64,000 bases of DNA from Solwaraspora sp. WMMD1047 (GCF_029626155.1 NZ_JARUBL010000001.1:4444501-4508500), one strand, 5' to 3'. Positions 8,589 to 17,412 are shown, counted from the first letter of the stretch. A program made the numbers and translations. The notes: generated from the sequence alone by a model not told the origin.

Positions 8589-10994
8589 TTGTCAAGGCAA
8601 TCCGGCGGCACAGACACCCGTTCCGCACCTCAGCGGCCGGACCAGCGTCACGACGGCGCCGGCCTGGCACAACCGGACCGCGACCCGCGGCCCGAGGGCC
8701 AGGACCGGGAGATCTCCCAGGAGCAGCGGTACGTGACCATGCTCTACGGTCGCCTCGACGAACTGCGCGCGCTGGCCGCCGGGCGGTTGGCCGAACATCT
8801 GCGGTACACCGGCGGCACCCAGCAGGCCCGCTCCCAGCGGGACAGCACGGTCGCCATGTACAGCGAGCAGGTCCAGCGATTCGGCGCGGTGGAGAGCGGG
8901 CTCTGTTTCGGCCGACTCGATTTCGACAACGGAACCCGCCGCTACATCGGCCGGATCGGAATCTTCGACCACTCCGACTCCGACGCCGCCGACGCCGCCG
9001 ACGGCGCCGACCGCGATCCGGACGAACCGCTGCTGATGGACTGGCGGGCACCGGCGGCCCGGCCGTTCTACCTGGCCACCGCGGCGGCCCCGGACGGGGT
9101 ACGCCGCCGCCGGCACATCCGCACCCGGAACCGCACGGTGGTCGGCCTCGACGACGAGGTGTTGGACCTGCGCAGCGTCCGCCCCTCCGACCACGTGGAG
9201 CTGACCGGCGAGGCGGCCCTGCTGGCCGCGGTTTCCGCCGGCCGGACCGGCCGGATGAGCGACATCGTGCAGACCATCCAGGCCGAGCAGGACCGGGTGA
9301 TCCGCTCGGAGCTGCCCGGCGTGCTTGTCGTGCAGGGCGGGCCGGGCACCGGCAAGACCGCGGTCGCGCTGCACCGGGCGGCCTACCTGCTCTACACCCA
9401 CCGCCAGCAGCTCTCCAGCCGGGGTGTGCTGGTGGTCGGCCCGAACGCGACCTTCCTGCGCTACATCTCCCAGGTGCTGCCGGCGCTCGCCGAGACCGGG
9501 GTGCTGCTGCGTACCGTCGGCGAGCTGTATCCGGGGGTGGTGGCGACCCGCGCCGAGCCGGCCGCCACCGCCGCGCTGAAGGGCCGGTTGGCGATGACCG
9601 AGGTGCTCGCCGCGGCGATCCGGGACCGCCAGGAGGTGCCGGACGAGGCCGTCGAGATCGTCGTCGAGCGGGAGACGCTGCGGCTGGACCGGGCCACCTG
9701 CGTCGCGGCCCGGGACCGGGCTCGCCGCTCCGGCCGGCCGCACAACCTGGCCCGCGAGCTGTTCGACATCGAGATCGTGCACGCGCTGGCCGGTCAGGTC
9801 GCCGACCGGATCGGGGCGGACCCGCTGGGCGGGGAGAACCTGCTCGACGAGGCCGACCTGGCCGAGATCCGCCGCGAGCTGCGCGCCGAACCCGAGGTCC
9901 GGGCCGCGCTGGACCGGCTCTGGCCCCGGCTGACCCCGCAACGGCTGCTCGCCGACCTGTTCCGCGACGAGGATCGGATCGCCGCCGCGACCCCCGACCT
10001 GACCGACGAGCAGCGCCGGCTGTTGCGGCGCGAACCGGGCGGCTGGGCACCGTCCGACGCGCCGCTGCTGGACGAGGCGGCCGAACTGCTCGGCGAACGC
10101 GAACGGTCCGGGTCGCGCCGCGACGAGCTGGCCCGCCGGGCCCGCCTGGAGTACGCCGAGGGCGTCCTCGACATCACCCACGGCTCCCGGTCGATCGACC
10201 TGGAGGACGAGGACGAGGGCGAGATCCTCACCGTCGCCGACCTGATCGACGCCGACCGCCTCGACGAGCGGCAGGTCGACCGCGAGCAGCTGACCACCGC
10301 GCAGCGGGCCGCGGCGGATCGGCGGTGGACGTTCGGGCACATCATCGTGGACGAGGCGCAGGAGCTCTCCCCGATGGCCTGGCGGGTGCTGATGCGCCGG
10401 TGCCCGAGCCGGTCCATGACGGTGGTCGGGGACGTGGCCCAGACCGGGGCGCTGGCCGGCGCCGGTTCCTGGGACGACGTGCTCGCCGGCTACGTCGGCG
10501 ACCGGTGGCGGCTGGAGGAGCTGACGGTCAGCTACCGCACGCCGGCCGAGATCATGGCGGTCGCGGCGAAGGTGCTGGCCCGCATCGATCCGGCGCTGAC
10601 CCCGCCCCGGGCGGTCCGCCGCGCCGGGGTGTCGCCGTGGGAGCTGCGGGTACCGGCCGACGGGCTGGCCGACCGGCTCGCCGAGCTGACCGGGCGGGAA
10701 CTCGCCGAGGTCGGCGACGGCCGGGTCGGGGTGCTGGTCCCGGCGGCGCTCACCGGCCAGCTCGGGCCGGCGGTCGCCGCCGCCGTGCCCGACACCGCCG
10801 TCGGTGACCAGCCGGACCTGACCAGCCGGGTGGTGATGCTCACCGTGGCGCAGGCCAAGGGCCTGGAGTTCGACGCGGTGGTCGTGGTGGACCCGGACCG
10901 GATCGTGGCCGAGTCGCCGCGCGGGCACAACGACCTGTATGTGGCGCTGACCCGGGCGACCCGCCGGCTGGGCGTGCTCAACGTCGATCGGTGA
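8589..10994 (+). CDS. helR: HelR/HelD-like RNA polymerase recycling ATPase
   Basis: An 801-residue UvrD-like superfamily 1 protein. After a coiled-coil N-terminal arm (VTMLYGRLDELRALAAGRLA) come Walker A GGPGTGKTAVALHRAAYLLY (about residues 245-265), a large insertion, Walker B IIVDEAQELSPMAW, and motifs GDVAQTG, SYRTPAEIM and LEFDAVVVVDPD with the last motif VALTRATRRLGVL. HelD/HelR proteins push arms into RNA polymerase to remove it from DNA; actinobacterial HelR also protects polymerase from rifamycins. The TTG start is chosen from the ribosome binding site at 8578; an earlier TTG (8484) lies in the promoter. HelR rather than HelD is an inference from taxon and architecture. Confidence 0.85.
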   Translation: MSRQSGGTDTRSAPQRPDQRHDGAGLAQPDRDPRPEGQDREISQEQRYVTMLYGRLDELRALAAGRLAEHLRYTGGTQQARSQRDSTVAMYSEQVQRFGAVESGLCFGRLDFDNGTRRYIGRIGIFDHSDSDAADAADGADRDPDEPLLMDWRAPAARPFYLATAAAPDGVRRRRHIRTRNRTVVGLDDEVLDLRSVRPSDHVELTGEAALLAAVSAGRTGRMSDIVQTIQAEQDRVIRSELPGVLVVQGGPGTGKTAVALHRAAYLLYTHRQQLSSRGVLVVGPNATFLRYISQVLPALAETGVLLRTVGELYPGVVATRAEPAATAALKGRLAMTEVLAAAIRDRQEVPDEAVEIVVERETLRLDRATCVAARDRARRSGRPHNLARELFDIEIVHALAGQVADRIGADPLGGENLLDEADLAEIRRELRAEPEVRAALDRLWPRLTPQRLLADLFRDEDRIAAATPDLTDEQRRLLRREPGGWAPSDAPLLDEAAELLGERERSGSRRDELARRARLEYAEGVLDITHGSRSIDLEDEDEGEILTVADLIDADRLDERQVDREQLTTAQRAAADRRWTFGHIIVDEAQELSPMAWRVLMRRCPSRSMTVVGDVAQTGALAGAGSWDDVLAGYVGDRWRLEELTVSYRTPAEIMAVAAKVLARIDPALTPPRAVRRAGVSPWELRVPADGLADRLAELTGRELAEVGDGRVGVLVPAALTGQLGPAVAAAVPDTAVGDQPDLTSRVVMLTVAQAKGLEFDAVVVVDPDRIVAESPRGHNDLYVALTRATRRLGVLNVDR

Positions 10995-11379
10995 AGTTGC
11001 CGACCTGACTCGCCTGGCTGGCGCCGTCGCTGGTGCTGCCGCCCGCCGGGGTGCTCAGGCCCCCGGTGTTGGCGTCGCCGGTGGTGGTAGGCGCGACCTT
11101 GCCGCCCGGACGGCGGGGGCGGCGTCGGACGCTCGCCGGTCCGGCCCGGCCGCCGGTGGTGGTGATCACGCCCCGGTGGCGGGTCGGGCCGCCGTCGCGC
11201 AGCGTGTCCGGATCGGCCTGCGCGTCGGCCGGATCGTCGAGGTCCCGTTCCGCCGCCTCGATCAGCTCGTCGCCGGGCGGCAGGGTCACCTCCTCGGCGG
11301 CGTCGGGTCCGTAGTCGTCCCCGGTCACCCGGTCCCGCGCCTGTCGTACCGCATCCCGCGACCGCTCCTGATCGCCCAC
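10978..11379 (-). CDS. Hypothetical acidic, disordered protein
   Basis: A 133-residue protein starting at GTG 11379 (VGDQERSRDAVRQARDRV), with GGAGGGGG 7 nt upstream. An acidic middle (PPGDELIEAAERDLDDPADA) is followed by an Arg-rich stretch and a Ser/Thr/Gly-rich tail. It has no transmembrane segment or cysteine. I do not recognise the family; the protein looks mostly disordered. Its 3' end overlaps the converging HelR-like gene by 17 bp. An upstream extension of the frame to 11670 is unlikely to be coding. Confidence 0.6.
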   Translation of the reverse strand: MGDQERSRDAVRQARDRVTGDDYGPDAAEEVTLPPGDELIEAAERDLDDPADAQADPDTLRDGGPTRHRGVITTTGGRAGPASVRRRPRRPGGKVAPTTTGDANTGGLSTPAGGSTSDGASQASQVGNFTDRR

Positions 11380-11583
11380 GCCGCCACCCCCTCCGTCGTG
11401 CCGGCCGCCCACCCTCGGGGCGCCGGCCGTCGACTTCCCCGGCGGGACGGGATCAACCGGCCGGCGGGCGGTCGTTTGCCGGCGGAGCCGGCGGGTAGCC
11501 AGCGGGTGCCCGGCAGTTCGCTGCGCCATGGGCGGATACCGGGAGATCGCACCGGCAGTCTCATCGAATCCGAGGAGGGACAG

Positions 11584-11943
11584 ATGAGTACGCAGACCCC
11601 GTACCGGGCGTCTAACAGTCAGATGCCGGACGAGCAGTACATGAACACGCAGCAGATCCCGGCGATGCACTCGGAGAACCAGCCCGAGATGCGCGGTGGC
11701 AGGCGTGGTGGGCTGATGCGCGGCAGCGAGACGAAGCCCGCGGTTCGCAGCACCGAGTTCTGGATCTACCTGCTGGCGGTGGGCGGCACGCTGCTCGCCT
11801 CGCAGCTGGTCGGCCGCAACGCCGACGGTGTGGACATCTTCCGCGCCGACCGGGCGTGGTGGTTGATCGCCCTACTGACCATCGGTTACCTGGTCAGCCG
11901 GGGCCTGGCGAAGGCCGGTAGTTCCTGGCGGCACGGCGGGTAA
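11584..11943 (+). CDS. Small two-helix membrane protein
   Basis: A 119-residue protein with a strong ribosome binding site (GAGGAGGGA before ATG 11584). Residues 1-58 are polar and Gln/Met/Asn-rich, with a basic patch (GGRRGGLMRG). Two hydrophobic segments follow (FWIYLLAVGGTLLASQLVG and WWLIALLTIGYLVSRGLA), with a basic C-terminus. Expected topology: a hairpin in the cytoplasmic membrane with both ends inside. It is conserved-looking but of unknown function, and is transcribed alone, ending at a UUCG-loop terminator. Confidence 0.8.
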   Translation: MSTQTPYRASNSQMPDEQYMNTQQIPAMHSENQPEMRGGRRGGLMRGSETKPAVRSTEFWIYLLAVGGTLLASQLVGRNADGVDIFRADRAWWLIALLTIGYLVSRGLAKAGSSWRHGG

Positions 11944-11970
11944 CGGCCGCCGCGGCCGGTAACGGCTGCC

Positions 11971-12008
11971 CGGCGTGTCCCCCCGGCTTCGGCCGGGGGG
12001 ACACGCCG
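11971..12008. terminator. Bidirectional terminator with cUUCGg tetraloop
   Basis: Perfect 17-bp stem CGGCGTGTCCCCCCGGC with its complement, closed as C(UUCG)G on the plus strand, the especially stable tetraloop. It sits between converging genes (ends 11943 and 12029) and can terminate both. Confidence 0.88.
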
Positions 12009-12028
12009 GCGCAGGCGCTGGTGGCGGG

Positions 12029-13000
12029 CTACTCCTCGAAGCCGCCGTCGTCGCCGCCCTCGAAAGCGTCGTCGAGCATCTCACCGGCGACCATGCCGCC
12101 CAGGAAGCCGAGGCCGGCGCCGGCCACCACGCCACCCATCCCGCCGCCGCGGTGCCCGCCGCGATGGCGGTGACCGTGGTAGCCGCCCGGATAGCCGGCC
12201 GGCTGGCCGTAGCCGCCCATGCTGCTGTAGCTCGCCACCGTCTGCCCCATCCACTCCTGCACCCGCTGGGCCCAGTCCACCTGGTCGGCGGTGGCGTGGT
12301 CGACCACGTACCGGCCGACGCTGTCGTGGCCGGCGCTGAACATGCCGCCGCGCTTGTCGCACTCGATGATGACGTCGACGGTGTGCGGGTTGGCCACGAA
12401 GGTGAGTTCCACCTCCCGGATCGCGTGCGCGTACTGCGGCGCGGCGAAGTACTCGATCTCCTGGTAGAACGGCAGCGTCTGCTGCACCCCGTAGAGGTGG
12501 CCGCGCTCCAGGTCGGCGCTCTTGAACCGGAAGCCGAGCTGGGCGAAGGCGTCGAGGATGCGCTGCTGCACCGGCAGCGGGTGCACCGACACCGCGTCCA
12601 GGTCACCCTTGTCGACCGCCCGGGCCACCGCGACCTCGGTACGCAGACCGAGCACCATTCCGCGCAGGCGCTGGCCGTAGACGTCGGTGATCGGGGTCTC
12701 CCACGGCACCGGGAGCTCGAACGGCAGTGAAAGGTCCCGCTTGGCGTCCAGTCGCATCGGGCCGCTGACCGGCAGCCGGTAGAACTCCATGCCGGCCGCG
12801 AACTCGGAGTCGCCGCTCTCGATCTCCACCCGGGCCACCAGCGAGAGGGTGATCTGCTCGATGTCGGCGGGGTTGTCCCCGCCGATCAGGTTCACCTGCC
12901 CCGCGAGCGTCAGTCCAGGCCGGGTGTTGGGGTTGGCGAGGACGGTGTCCACGCTGGGCCCGCCGACACCGAAGGCGCTCAACATCTTCTTGAAGACCAT
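12029..13000 (-). CDS. spo0M: Spo0M-like (SpoOM) arrestin-fold protein
   Basis: A 323-residue protein beginning MVFKKMLSAFGVGGPSVDTV with AGGAG 7 nt upstream. Residues 1-240 carry the Spo0M pattern of two arrestin-like beta sandwiches (PGLTLAGQVNLIGGDNPADIE, then LPFELPVPWETPITDVYGQR and the VELTFVANPHTVDVIIECDKR strand pair). Spo0M affects sporulation control and cytoskeleton-linked processes in Bacillus; relatives are common in actinomycetes. The tail is unusual: a Gly/His/Tyr-rich stretch (YGQPAGYPGGYHGHRHRGGH), then a glycine-zipper-like hydrophobic segment (GGVVAGAGLGFLGGMVAGEM), suggesting membrane association or self-assembly. Confidence 0.88.
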   Translation of the reverse strand: MVFKKMLSAFGVGGPSVDTVLANPNTRPGLTLAGQVNLIGGDNPADIEQITLSLVARVEIESGDSEFAAGMEFYRLPVSGPMRLDAKRDLSLPFELPVPWETPITDVYGQRLRGMVLGLRTEVAVARAVDKGDLDAVSVHPLPVQQRILDAFAQLGFRFKSADLERGHLYGVQQTLPFYQEIEYFAAPQYAHAIREVELTFVANPHTVDVIIECDKRGGMFSAGHDSVGRYVVDHATADQVDWAQRVQEWMGQTVASYSSMGGYGQPAGYPGGYHGHRHRGGHRGGGMGGVVAGAGLGFLGGMVAGEMLDDAFEGGDDGGFEE

Positions 13001-13112
13001 GGAACCACTCCTGTGATGGGGCGGAGTCCCGCCGCTGCCCGGTGTGGACCATCCACCGTGGAGCACACACCAGCCAGCGAGGCTAACGGCCCTACCTGGG
13101 AGATTGCTGAAA

Positions 13113-13150
13113 GCGATCGGCCCGGCACCATCCGGTGCCGGGCCGATCGC
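13113..13150 (-). terminator. Hairpin terminator downstream of the GlsB-type gene
   Basis: Perfect 17-bp inverted repeat GCGATCGGCCCGGCACC with a 4-nt loop, 15 nt beyond the stop of the 13165-13440 gene. On the minus strand it is followed by a short T run (TTT). Confidence 0.85.
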
Positions 13151-13164
13151 GATGCAGGTGCGGG

Positions 13165-13440
13165 TCAGGTGCGCTTGTAGAACCGGGAAATCAGGATGAC
13201 GCCGATGGCGGCGAAGGCGATCTGGATGAAAATCTCGATCCAGTCCACGCCGGGCGTTTCGGCCACGCCGGCGAGGTCGGCCACGATGGTGCCGAGTAGC
13301 GCGGCGACCACGCCGATGGCCAGGGTGAGCCAGATCGGGATGTCCTGCTTTCCGGGCACCACCAACCGGCCGAGTGCCCCGATGATCAGGCCGATGATGA
13401 TGGCGGCGAAGAGGCCGGTCACTTCCACGGGACGCTCCAT
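13165..13440 (-). CDS. GlsB/YeaQ/YmgE-family stress-response membrane protein
   Basis: A 91-residue protein with three membrane segments: GLFAAIIIGLIIGALGRLVV, the PIWLTLAIGVVAALLGTIVA helix, and IFIQIAFAAIGVILISRFYKR. The motif GRLVVPGKQ between helices 1 and 2 is the transglycosylase-associated/GlsB signature. Members are small stress-induced inner-membrane proteins without known enzyme activity. The actinobacterial version has a longer periplasmic loop before helix 3, as here. ATG 13440 lacks a clear ribosome binding site; GTG codons at 13428 and 13422 are alternative starts. Confidence 0.88.
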   Translation of the reverse strand: MERPVEVTGLFAAIIIGLIIGALGRLVVPGKQDIPIWLTLAIGVVAALLGTIVADLAGVAETPGVDWIEIFIQIAFAAIGVILISRFYKRT

Positions 13441-13568
13441 TCGTCGAGGAGTAACGAGCGGGTAGTTACCCCGGCGTCCGAGTCCGGTAAACCGACGTCG
13501 TGGCCTGCCGGACCGAAGGTATATCCAGCGCTACCGCGCTACGGGTCGGCCACCGGTAGCGTCGCAGT

Positions 13569-14816
13569 GTGGTTCCCCGTACCGCGTTGGAGGCGCTGAC
13601 CCTGCCGCCGCTGCGGCTGCTCCGCTCGGCCTGGCCGTGGCGGTCGCTGGCGTACCTGGCGTCCGGCGCGCTGCTCGGCGCGGTCACCGCCGCCGCGCTG
13701 TTCGCGCTCGGTCTCCTCGGGGTGATCCTGCTGGTCGGCCTGGTCGGCCTGCTGGCGTTCCCGGCGATGGTCTGGCTCGGCATCGTGGTGGCCCGCTACG
13801 AGCGGCGCCGGTTGCGGCTGGTCGACACCGAACCGGTGGTCGACCCGCACCGGCCGCCGGACCGGCCGGGCTGGCGGGGCTGGTTGACCACCCGGGCCCG
13901 CGAGCCGGTGACCTGGCGCGAGTTCGGCTATCTGCTGGTGGCCACCCTCGCGCTCTGGTGGGTGGACGCGATGCTGGTCTTCGCCGTGCTCTACCTGCCG
14001 CTGGTGCTGCTGGCCGCGCCGCTGTACGCCGGCGGCGAGACGCCCGCGGTGCTGCTGATAGGGGCCATGCTGGTCGGCCTCGCCGGGCTGCCGCTGGCCA
14101 CGTACCCGATCATGGCCTGGGCGGGCGCCCGGGCGGCCATCGCCCGGGCCGTGCTGGCCCCCCGCGACGCGGAGTTGACCGAGCGGCTGGTCGAGGTGGC
14201 CCGGTCCCGGGCCCGGCTGGTCGACGCGTTCGAGCTGGAGCGGCGGCGCATCGAGCGGGACCTGCACGACGGCGCGCAACAGCGGCTGGTGGCGCTGAGC
14301 ATGACGCTCGGTCTGGCCCGGCTCGACCTGCCGGCCGGCTCGCCCGCCGCCGCGCAGGTCGCGACCGCCCACGAGCAGGCCCGGCAGGCCCTCGCCGAGC
14401 TGCGGGAGCTGATTCGCGGGGTGCATCCGCAGCTGCTCAGCGACCGGGGCCTGCGGGCGGCGGTCGAGGAGGTGGCCGGCCGGTCTCCGGTACCGGTCGA
14501 CGTCGAGCTGGCGCTGACCGGGCGGCTGCCGGCGGCGGCCGAGCAGACGGCGTACTTCGTGGTCACCGAGGCGCTGACGAACGTGGCCCGGCACAGCCGG
14601 GCGGGCCGGGCCACGGTGCGCGGCGCGCTCGACGGCGACCGGCTGGTGGTGGAGATCCAGGACGACGGTGCCGGGGGCGCCGACCCGGCAGCCGGCACCG
14701 GGCTGGCCGGGCTCGCCGACCGGGTGGCCGCCTTCGACGGCCGGTTGCTGCTGTCCAGCCCGGTCGGCGGGCCGACCCTGATCCGGGCGGAGATCCCGTG
14801 TCCGCCCTGCGGGTGA
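13569..14816 (+). CDS. NarL-type sensor histidine kinase with intramembrane sensor
   Basis: A 415-residue kinase with four hydrophobic segments in two pairs (about residues 30-75 and 120-200) and almost no extracellular domain, typical of intramembrane-sensing kinases. The HisKA_3 dimerisation box is ERRRIERDLHDGAQQRLVAL, with the phosphoaccepting His in DLHDGAQQ. The ATPase part has EALTNVARHS (N-box), IQDDGAGGAD (G1) and GTGLAGLADRV (G2). The GTG start follows no strong ribosome binding site. It overlaps its response regulator gene at the 3' end. Such pairs often answer cell-envelope or antibiotic stress; the signal is not shown here. Confidence 0.93.
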   Translation: MVPRTALEALTLPPLRLLRSAWPWRSLAYLASGALLGAVTAAALFALGLLGVILLVGLVGLLAFPAMVWLGIVVARYERRRLRLVDTEPVVDPHRPPDRPGWRGWLTTRAREPVTWREFGYLLVATLALWWVDAMLVFAVLYLPLVLLAAPLYAGGETPAVLLIGAMLVGLAGLPLATYPIMAWAGARAAIARAVLAPRDAELTERLVEVARSRARLVDAFELERRRIERDLHDGAQQRLVALSMTLGLARLDLPAGSPAAAQVATAHEQARQALAELRELIRGVHPQLLSDRGLRAAVEEVAGRSPVPVDVELALTGRLPAAAEQTAYFVVTEALTNVARHSRAGRATVRGALDGDRLVVEIQDDGAGGADPAAGTGLAGLADRVAAFDGRLLLSSPVGGPTLIRAEIPCPPCG

Positions 14817-15448
14817 CGCTGGCCGAGGACTCGGTGCTGCTCCGGGAGGGCCTGGCCGGGCTGCTGCACCGGTTCGGGCACACCGTCGTCGCCTCAGTCG
14901 GGGATGCCCCGGCGTTGCTGGCGTCGGTGCTGGCGGACCCGCCCGATGTGGTGGTCACCGACGTGCGGATGCCGCCCGGCTTCACCGACGAGGGGCTGCG
15001 GGCCGCCGTCGAGCTGCGGGCCGCCCGGCCGTCGCTGGCCGTCCTGGTGCTCAGCCAGTACGTCGAGCAGACCTACGCCGCGGAGCTGCTCGACTCCGGC
15101 CGGGGTCGCGGGGTCGGTTACCTGCTCAAGGACCGGGTGGGTGAGGTCGAGGAGTTCGTCGAGGCGCTGGCCCGGGTCGCGGCCGGCGGCACCGTGGTCG
15201 ACCCGGAGGTGGTCCGGCAGCTGCTCAGCCGTCGCCGTGATCCGCTGGGCCGGCTCACCCCCCGGGAACGCGAGGTGCTGGCGCTGATGGCCGAGGGGCG
15301 GTCGAACGCCGCCATCGCGCGCTCGCTCGTGGTCAGCGAGGCGGCGGTGGCCAAGCACATCGGCGGAGTGCTGGCCAAGCTCGACCTGCCGCCGGACACC
15401 GACGTCCACCGCCGGGTGCTCGCGGTCCTGGCCTACCTGCGCGGCTGA
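14798..15448 (+). CDS. NarL/LuxR-type response regulator
   Basis: A 216-residue regulator: receiver (LRVTLAEDSVLLREGLAGLL, phosphoacceptor Asp in VVVTDVRMPP, Lys in LLKDRV) and C-terminal LuxR HTH (LTPREREVLALMAEGRSNAA, then VVSEAAVAKHIGGVLAKL). GTG 14798 has GGAG 6 nt upstream and overlaps the kinase gene by 19 bp; GTG 14813 (GTGA overlap) is an alternative, but it would cut the first beta strand. Phosphorylation by the preceding kinase should dimerise it on target promoters, which are not evident. Confidence 0.93.
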   Translation: MSALRVTLAEDSVLLREGLAGLLHRFGHTVVASVGDAPALLASVLADPPDVVVTDVRMPPGFTDEGLRAAVELRAARPSLAVLVLSQYVEQTYAAELLDSGRGRGVGYLLKDRVGEVEEFVEALARVAAGGTVVDPEVVRQLLSRRRDPLGRLTPREREVLALMAEGRSNAAIARSLVVSEAAVAKHIGGVLAKLDLPPDTDVHRRVLAVLAYLRG

Positions 15449-15505
15449 GTCCCTCTACCCACCTGCATCGGCGCGGCCGAGCCCTGCCGTCGACGACGTC
15501 CGTGC

Positions 15506-15549
15506 TATCTTGGGCGAGTGCCCAAGGCGATCGCACAGGGCGTTTGCCC
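15506..15549 (+). promoter_or_regulatory. -10 element and two spaced palindromes: TetR operator candidates
   Basis: A -10-like TATCTT (15506-15511) overlaps the perfect inverted repeat CTTGGGC-GAGT-GCCCAAG (15509-15526). A second palindrome with the same core and spacing, GGGC-GTTT-GCCC, lies at 15538-15549, 26 bp further on. Both are upstream of the TetR gene start (15589). Two dimer sites fit an autorepressed TetR operon. Confidence 0.65.
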
Positions 15550-15588
15550 AACAGATTCGGGTCAACGAGCGGGAGGGGGCGGCGCGGG

Positions 15589-16197
15589 ATGGCGAGCACG
15601 GCGGCCGAGCGGGGTCAGGAGGTCCGTCGCCGGCTGATGGTGGCGGCGGCCGAACTCATCGCGGAGCGCGGCTGGGCCGGGGTCAGCACCCGATTGGTGG
15701 CCGAGCGCGCCGGGGTCGCGGCGGGGCTGGTGCACTACCACTTCGCCTCGGTACGGACGCTGCTGGTCGAGGCCGCGACCGGGGTGATGCGCACCCTCAC
15801 GGCCGAGCTGATCGCGCTGCTGGAGCGCGCCGGCACGCCGGCCGAGGCGCTGGACGAGATGCTCGCCATGCTGGACGCCCACACCGGCCGGGATCCGACG
15901 TCGCTGCTGTTCGCCGAGACCTACCTGGCGGCAGCCCGGGACGACGAGGTACGCGAGGCGGTCGGCGAGGTCGTCGAGGAGGTCCGCGGCCGGCTCGCCG
16001 ACTGGCTGCGCGACCGGGGCGTACCGGGGCCGACGGAGACCGCCGCGGTACTCACCGCCGCGATCGACGGCGTACTGCTGCACCGCCCGCTCGTGCCCGG
16101 CCTGACCAGGGAGGCCGTGGCGCCCGTACTGGAAAGGACCCTGGCACCCGCGTCGAGCGGGCGCCCCGGCGGACGGACGGCGGGTGACCCGGCATGA
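15589..16197 (+). CDS. TetR/AcrR-family repressor
   Basis: A 202-residue TetR protein. The N-terminal HTH (VRRRLMVAAAELIAERGWAG, then STRLVAERAGVAAGLVHYHF) contains the family's HYHF recognition end. The C-terminal alpha domain (residues 60-190) would bind a ligand. ATG 15589 is chosen because GGGAGGGGG lies 10 nt upstream and the HTH starts soon after; an in-frame extension to 15502 crosses the operator. The stop overlaps the next gene's start (ATGA), so repressor and monooxygenase are co-translated. It probably senses the substrate of that enzyme. Confidence 0.93.
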   Translation: MASTAAERGQEVRRRLMVAAAELIAERGWAGVSTRLVAERAGVAAGLVHYHFASVRTLLVEAATGVMRTLTAELIALLERAGTPAEALDEMLAMLDAHTGRDPTSLLFAETYLAAARDDEVREAVGEVVEEVRGRLADWLRDRGVPGPTETAAVLTAAIDGVLLHRPLVPGLTREAVAPVLERTLAPASSGRPGGRTAGDPA

Positions 16198-17405
16198 GGG
16201 CGGTCATCTGCGGCGGCGGGATAGCCGGGCTCACCCTGGCCCAGCGACTCGACCAGCACGGCTGGCAGGTGGTCGTGCTGGAGCAGGCACCGGCTCCCCG
16301 CGGCACCGGATACATGATCGATTTCTTCGGACCCGGCTACGACGCGGCCGAGGCGCTCGCCGTGCTGCCTCGGCTGCACGAACTCGGCTACCGGGTCCAG
16401 GAGATGTCGTACCGGGACGCCACCGGCCGGCGGCGGGCCGGCCTGAGCCTCGACCGGTTCGCGAACCTGGTGGACGGTCGGCTGGTCAGCATCATGCGTC
16501 CGGACCTGGAGCGGGCCCTGCGCGAACGGGTCAGCAGCCGGGTGGACCTGCGGTACGCGACCAGCCTGACCGCCATCGACAACCGCGACGACGGGGTCCG
16601 GGTCACCCTCACGGACGGCTCGACCCTCGACGCGGACCTGCTCGTCGGGGCCGACGGCATCCACTCCGCGGTCCGCGCCCTGACCTTCGGCGACGAGTCG
16701 CGATTCCTGCGGTACCTCGGCTTCCACACCGCCGCGTTCGTCGTCGACGTACCGGAGCTCCACGCCCTGGTCCGCGACCAGTTCTGCCTGACCGACACGG
16801 TGGATCGGCAGCTCGGCTGCTACGGGCTGCGCGACGGCCGGGTGGCGGTCTTCACCGTGCACCGCACCGCCGACCCCGGGCTGCCCGCCGACCCCCGGGC
16901 CGCGGTGCGGGCCGAGTACGCCCGGCTCGGTTGGATCGTCCCCCGCGTGCTGCGAGCCTGCCCACCGGCCGGGCAGATCTACTACGACCAGGTGGCGCAG
17001 GTCGAGGTGCCGAGCTGGAGCCGGGGTCGGGTGGTCCTGGTCGGAGATGCCTGCCAGGCGGTGTCGCTGCTCGCCGGCCAGGGCGCCTCGCTCGGCGTCG
17101 CCGGCGGTTACCTCCTCGCCGAGGAGCTGGCCCGGGTCGACCCCGGCTCGTCGGGGACCGACTCGGTCGGCGCCGCGCTCGCCCGGTACGAGGCCACGAT
17201 GCGGCCGGTGGTGACCGAGAAGCAGCGGGTCGCCCGCGCCGGTACCCGGTGGTTCCTCCCCGAGCGGCGGTGGCAACTGTCGGCCCGCCGGGTCGCCCTG
17301 CGGCTGGCTCGGCTGCCGGGCGTCGACCGGATCGTCGCCGGCGCGCTGATCGGTGAACTGACCAAGATCAAGCCAAGCCGGTCGCTGCCGGCATCCCCCG
17401 GCTGA
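16194..17405 (+). CDS. FAD-dependent monooxygenase (TetX/PHBH-like group A)
   Basis: A 403-residue flavoprotein hydroxylase with Rossmann motif VICGGGIAGLTLAQRLDQHG (GxGxxG), Arg contact region SIMRPDLERALRERV, DG motif LVGADGIHSAVR and GD motif VVLVGDACQAVSLLAGQGAS. Group A enzymes use NAD(P)H and O2 to hydroxylate aromatics or inactivate antibiotics such as tetracyclines and rifamycins. Sequence alone does not give the substrate. Sharing an ATGA overlap with an autoregulated TetR gene suggests an inducible detoxification enzyme. No membrane segment is present. Confidence 0.92.
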   Translation: MRAVICGGGIAGLTLAQRLDQHGWQVVVLEQAPAPRGTGYMIDFFGPGYDAAEALAVLPRLHELGYRVQEMSYRDATGRRRAGLSLDRFANLVDGRLVSIMRPDLERALRERVSSRVDLRYATSLTAIDNRDDGVRVTLTDGSTLDADLLVGADGIHSAVRALTFGDESRFLRYLGFHTAAFVVDVPELHALVRDQFCLTDTVDRQLGCYGLRDGRVAVFTVHRTADPGLPADPRAAVRAEYARLGWIVPRVLRACPPAGQIYYDQVAQVEVPSWSRGRVVLVGDACQAVSLLAGQGASLGVAGGYLLAEELARVDPGSSGTDSVGAALARYEATMRPVVTEKQRVARAGTRWFLPERRWQLSARRVALRLARLPGVDRIVAGALIGELTKIKPSRSLPASPG

Positions 17406-17412
17406 CCCGACC

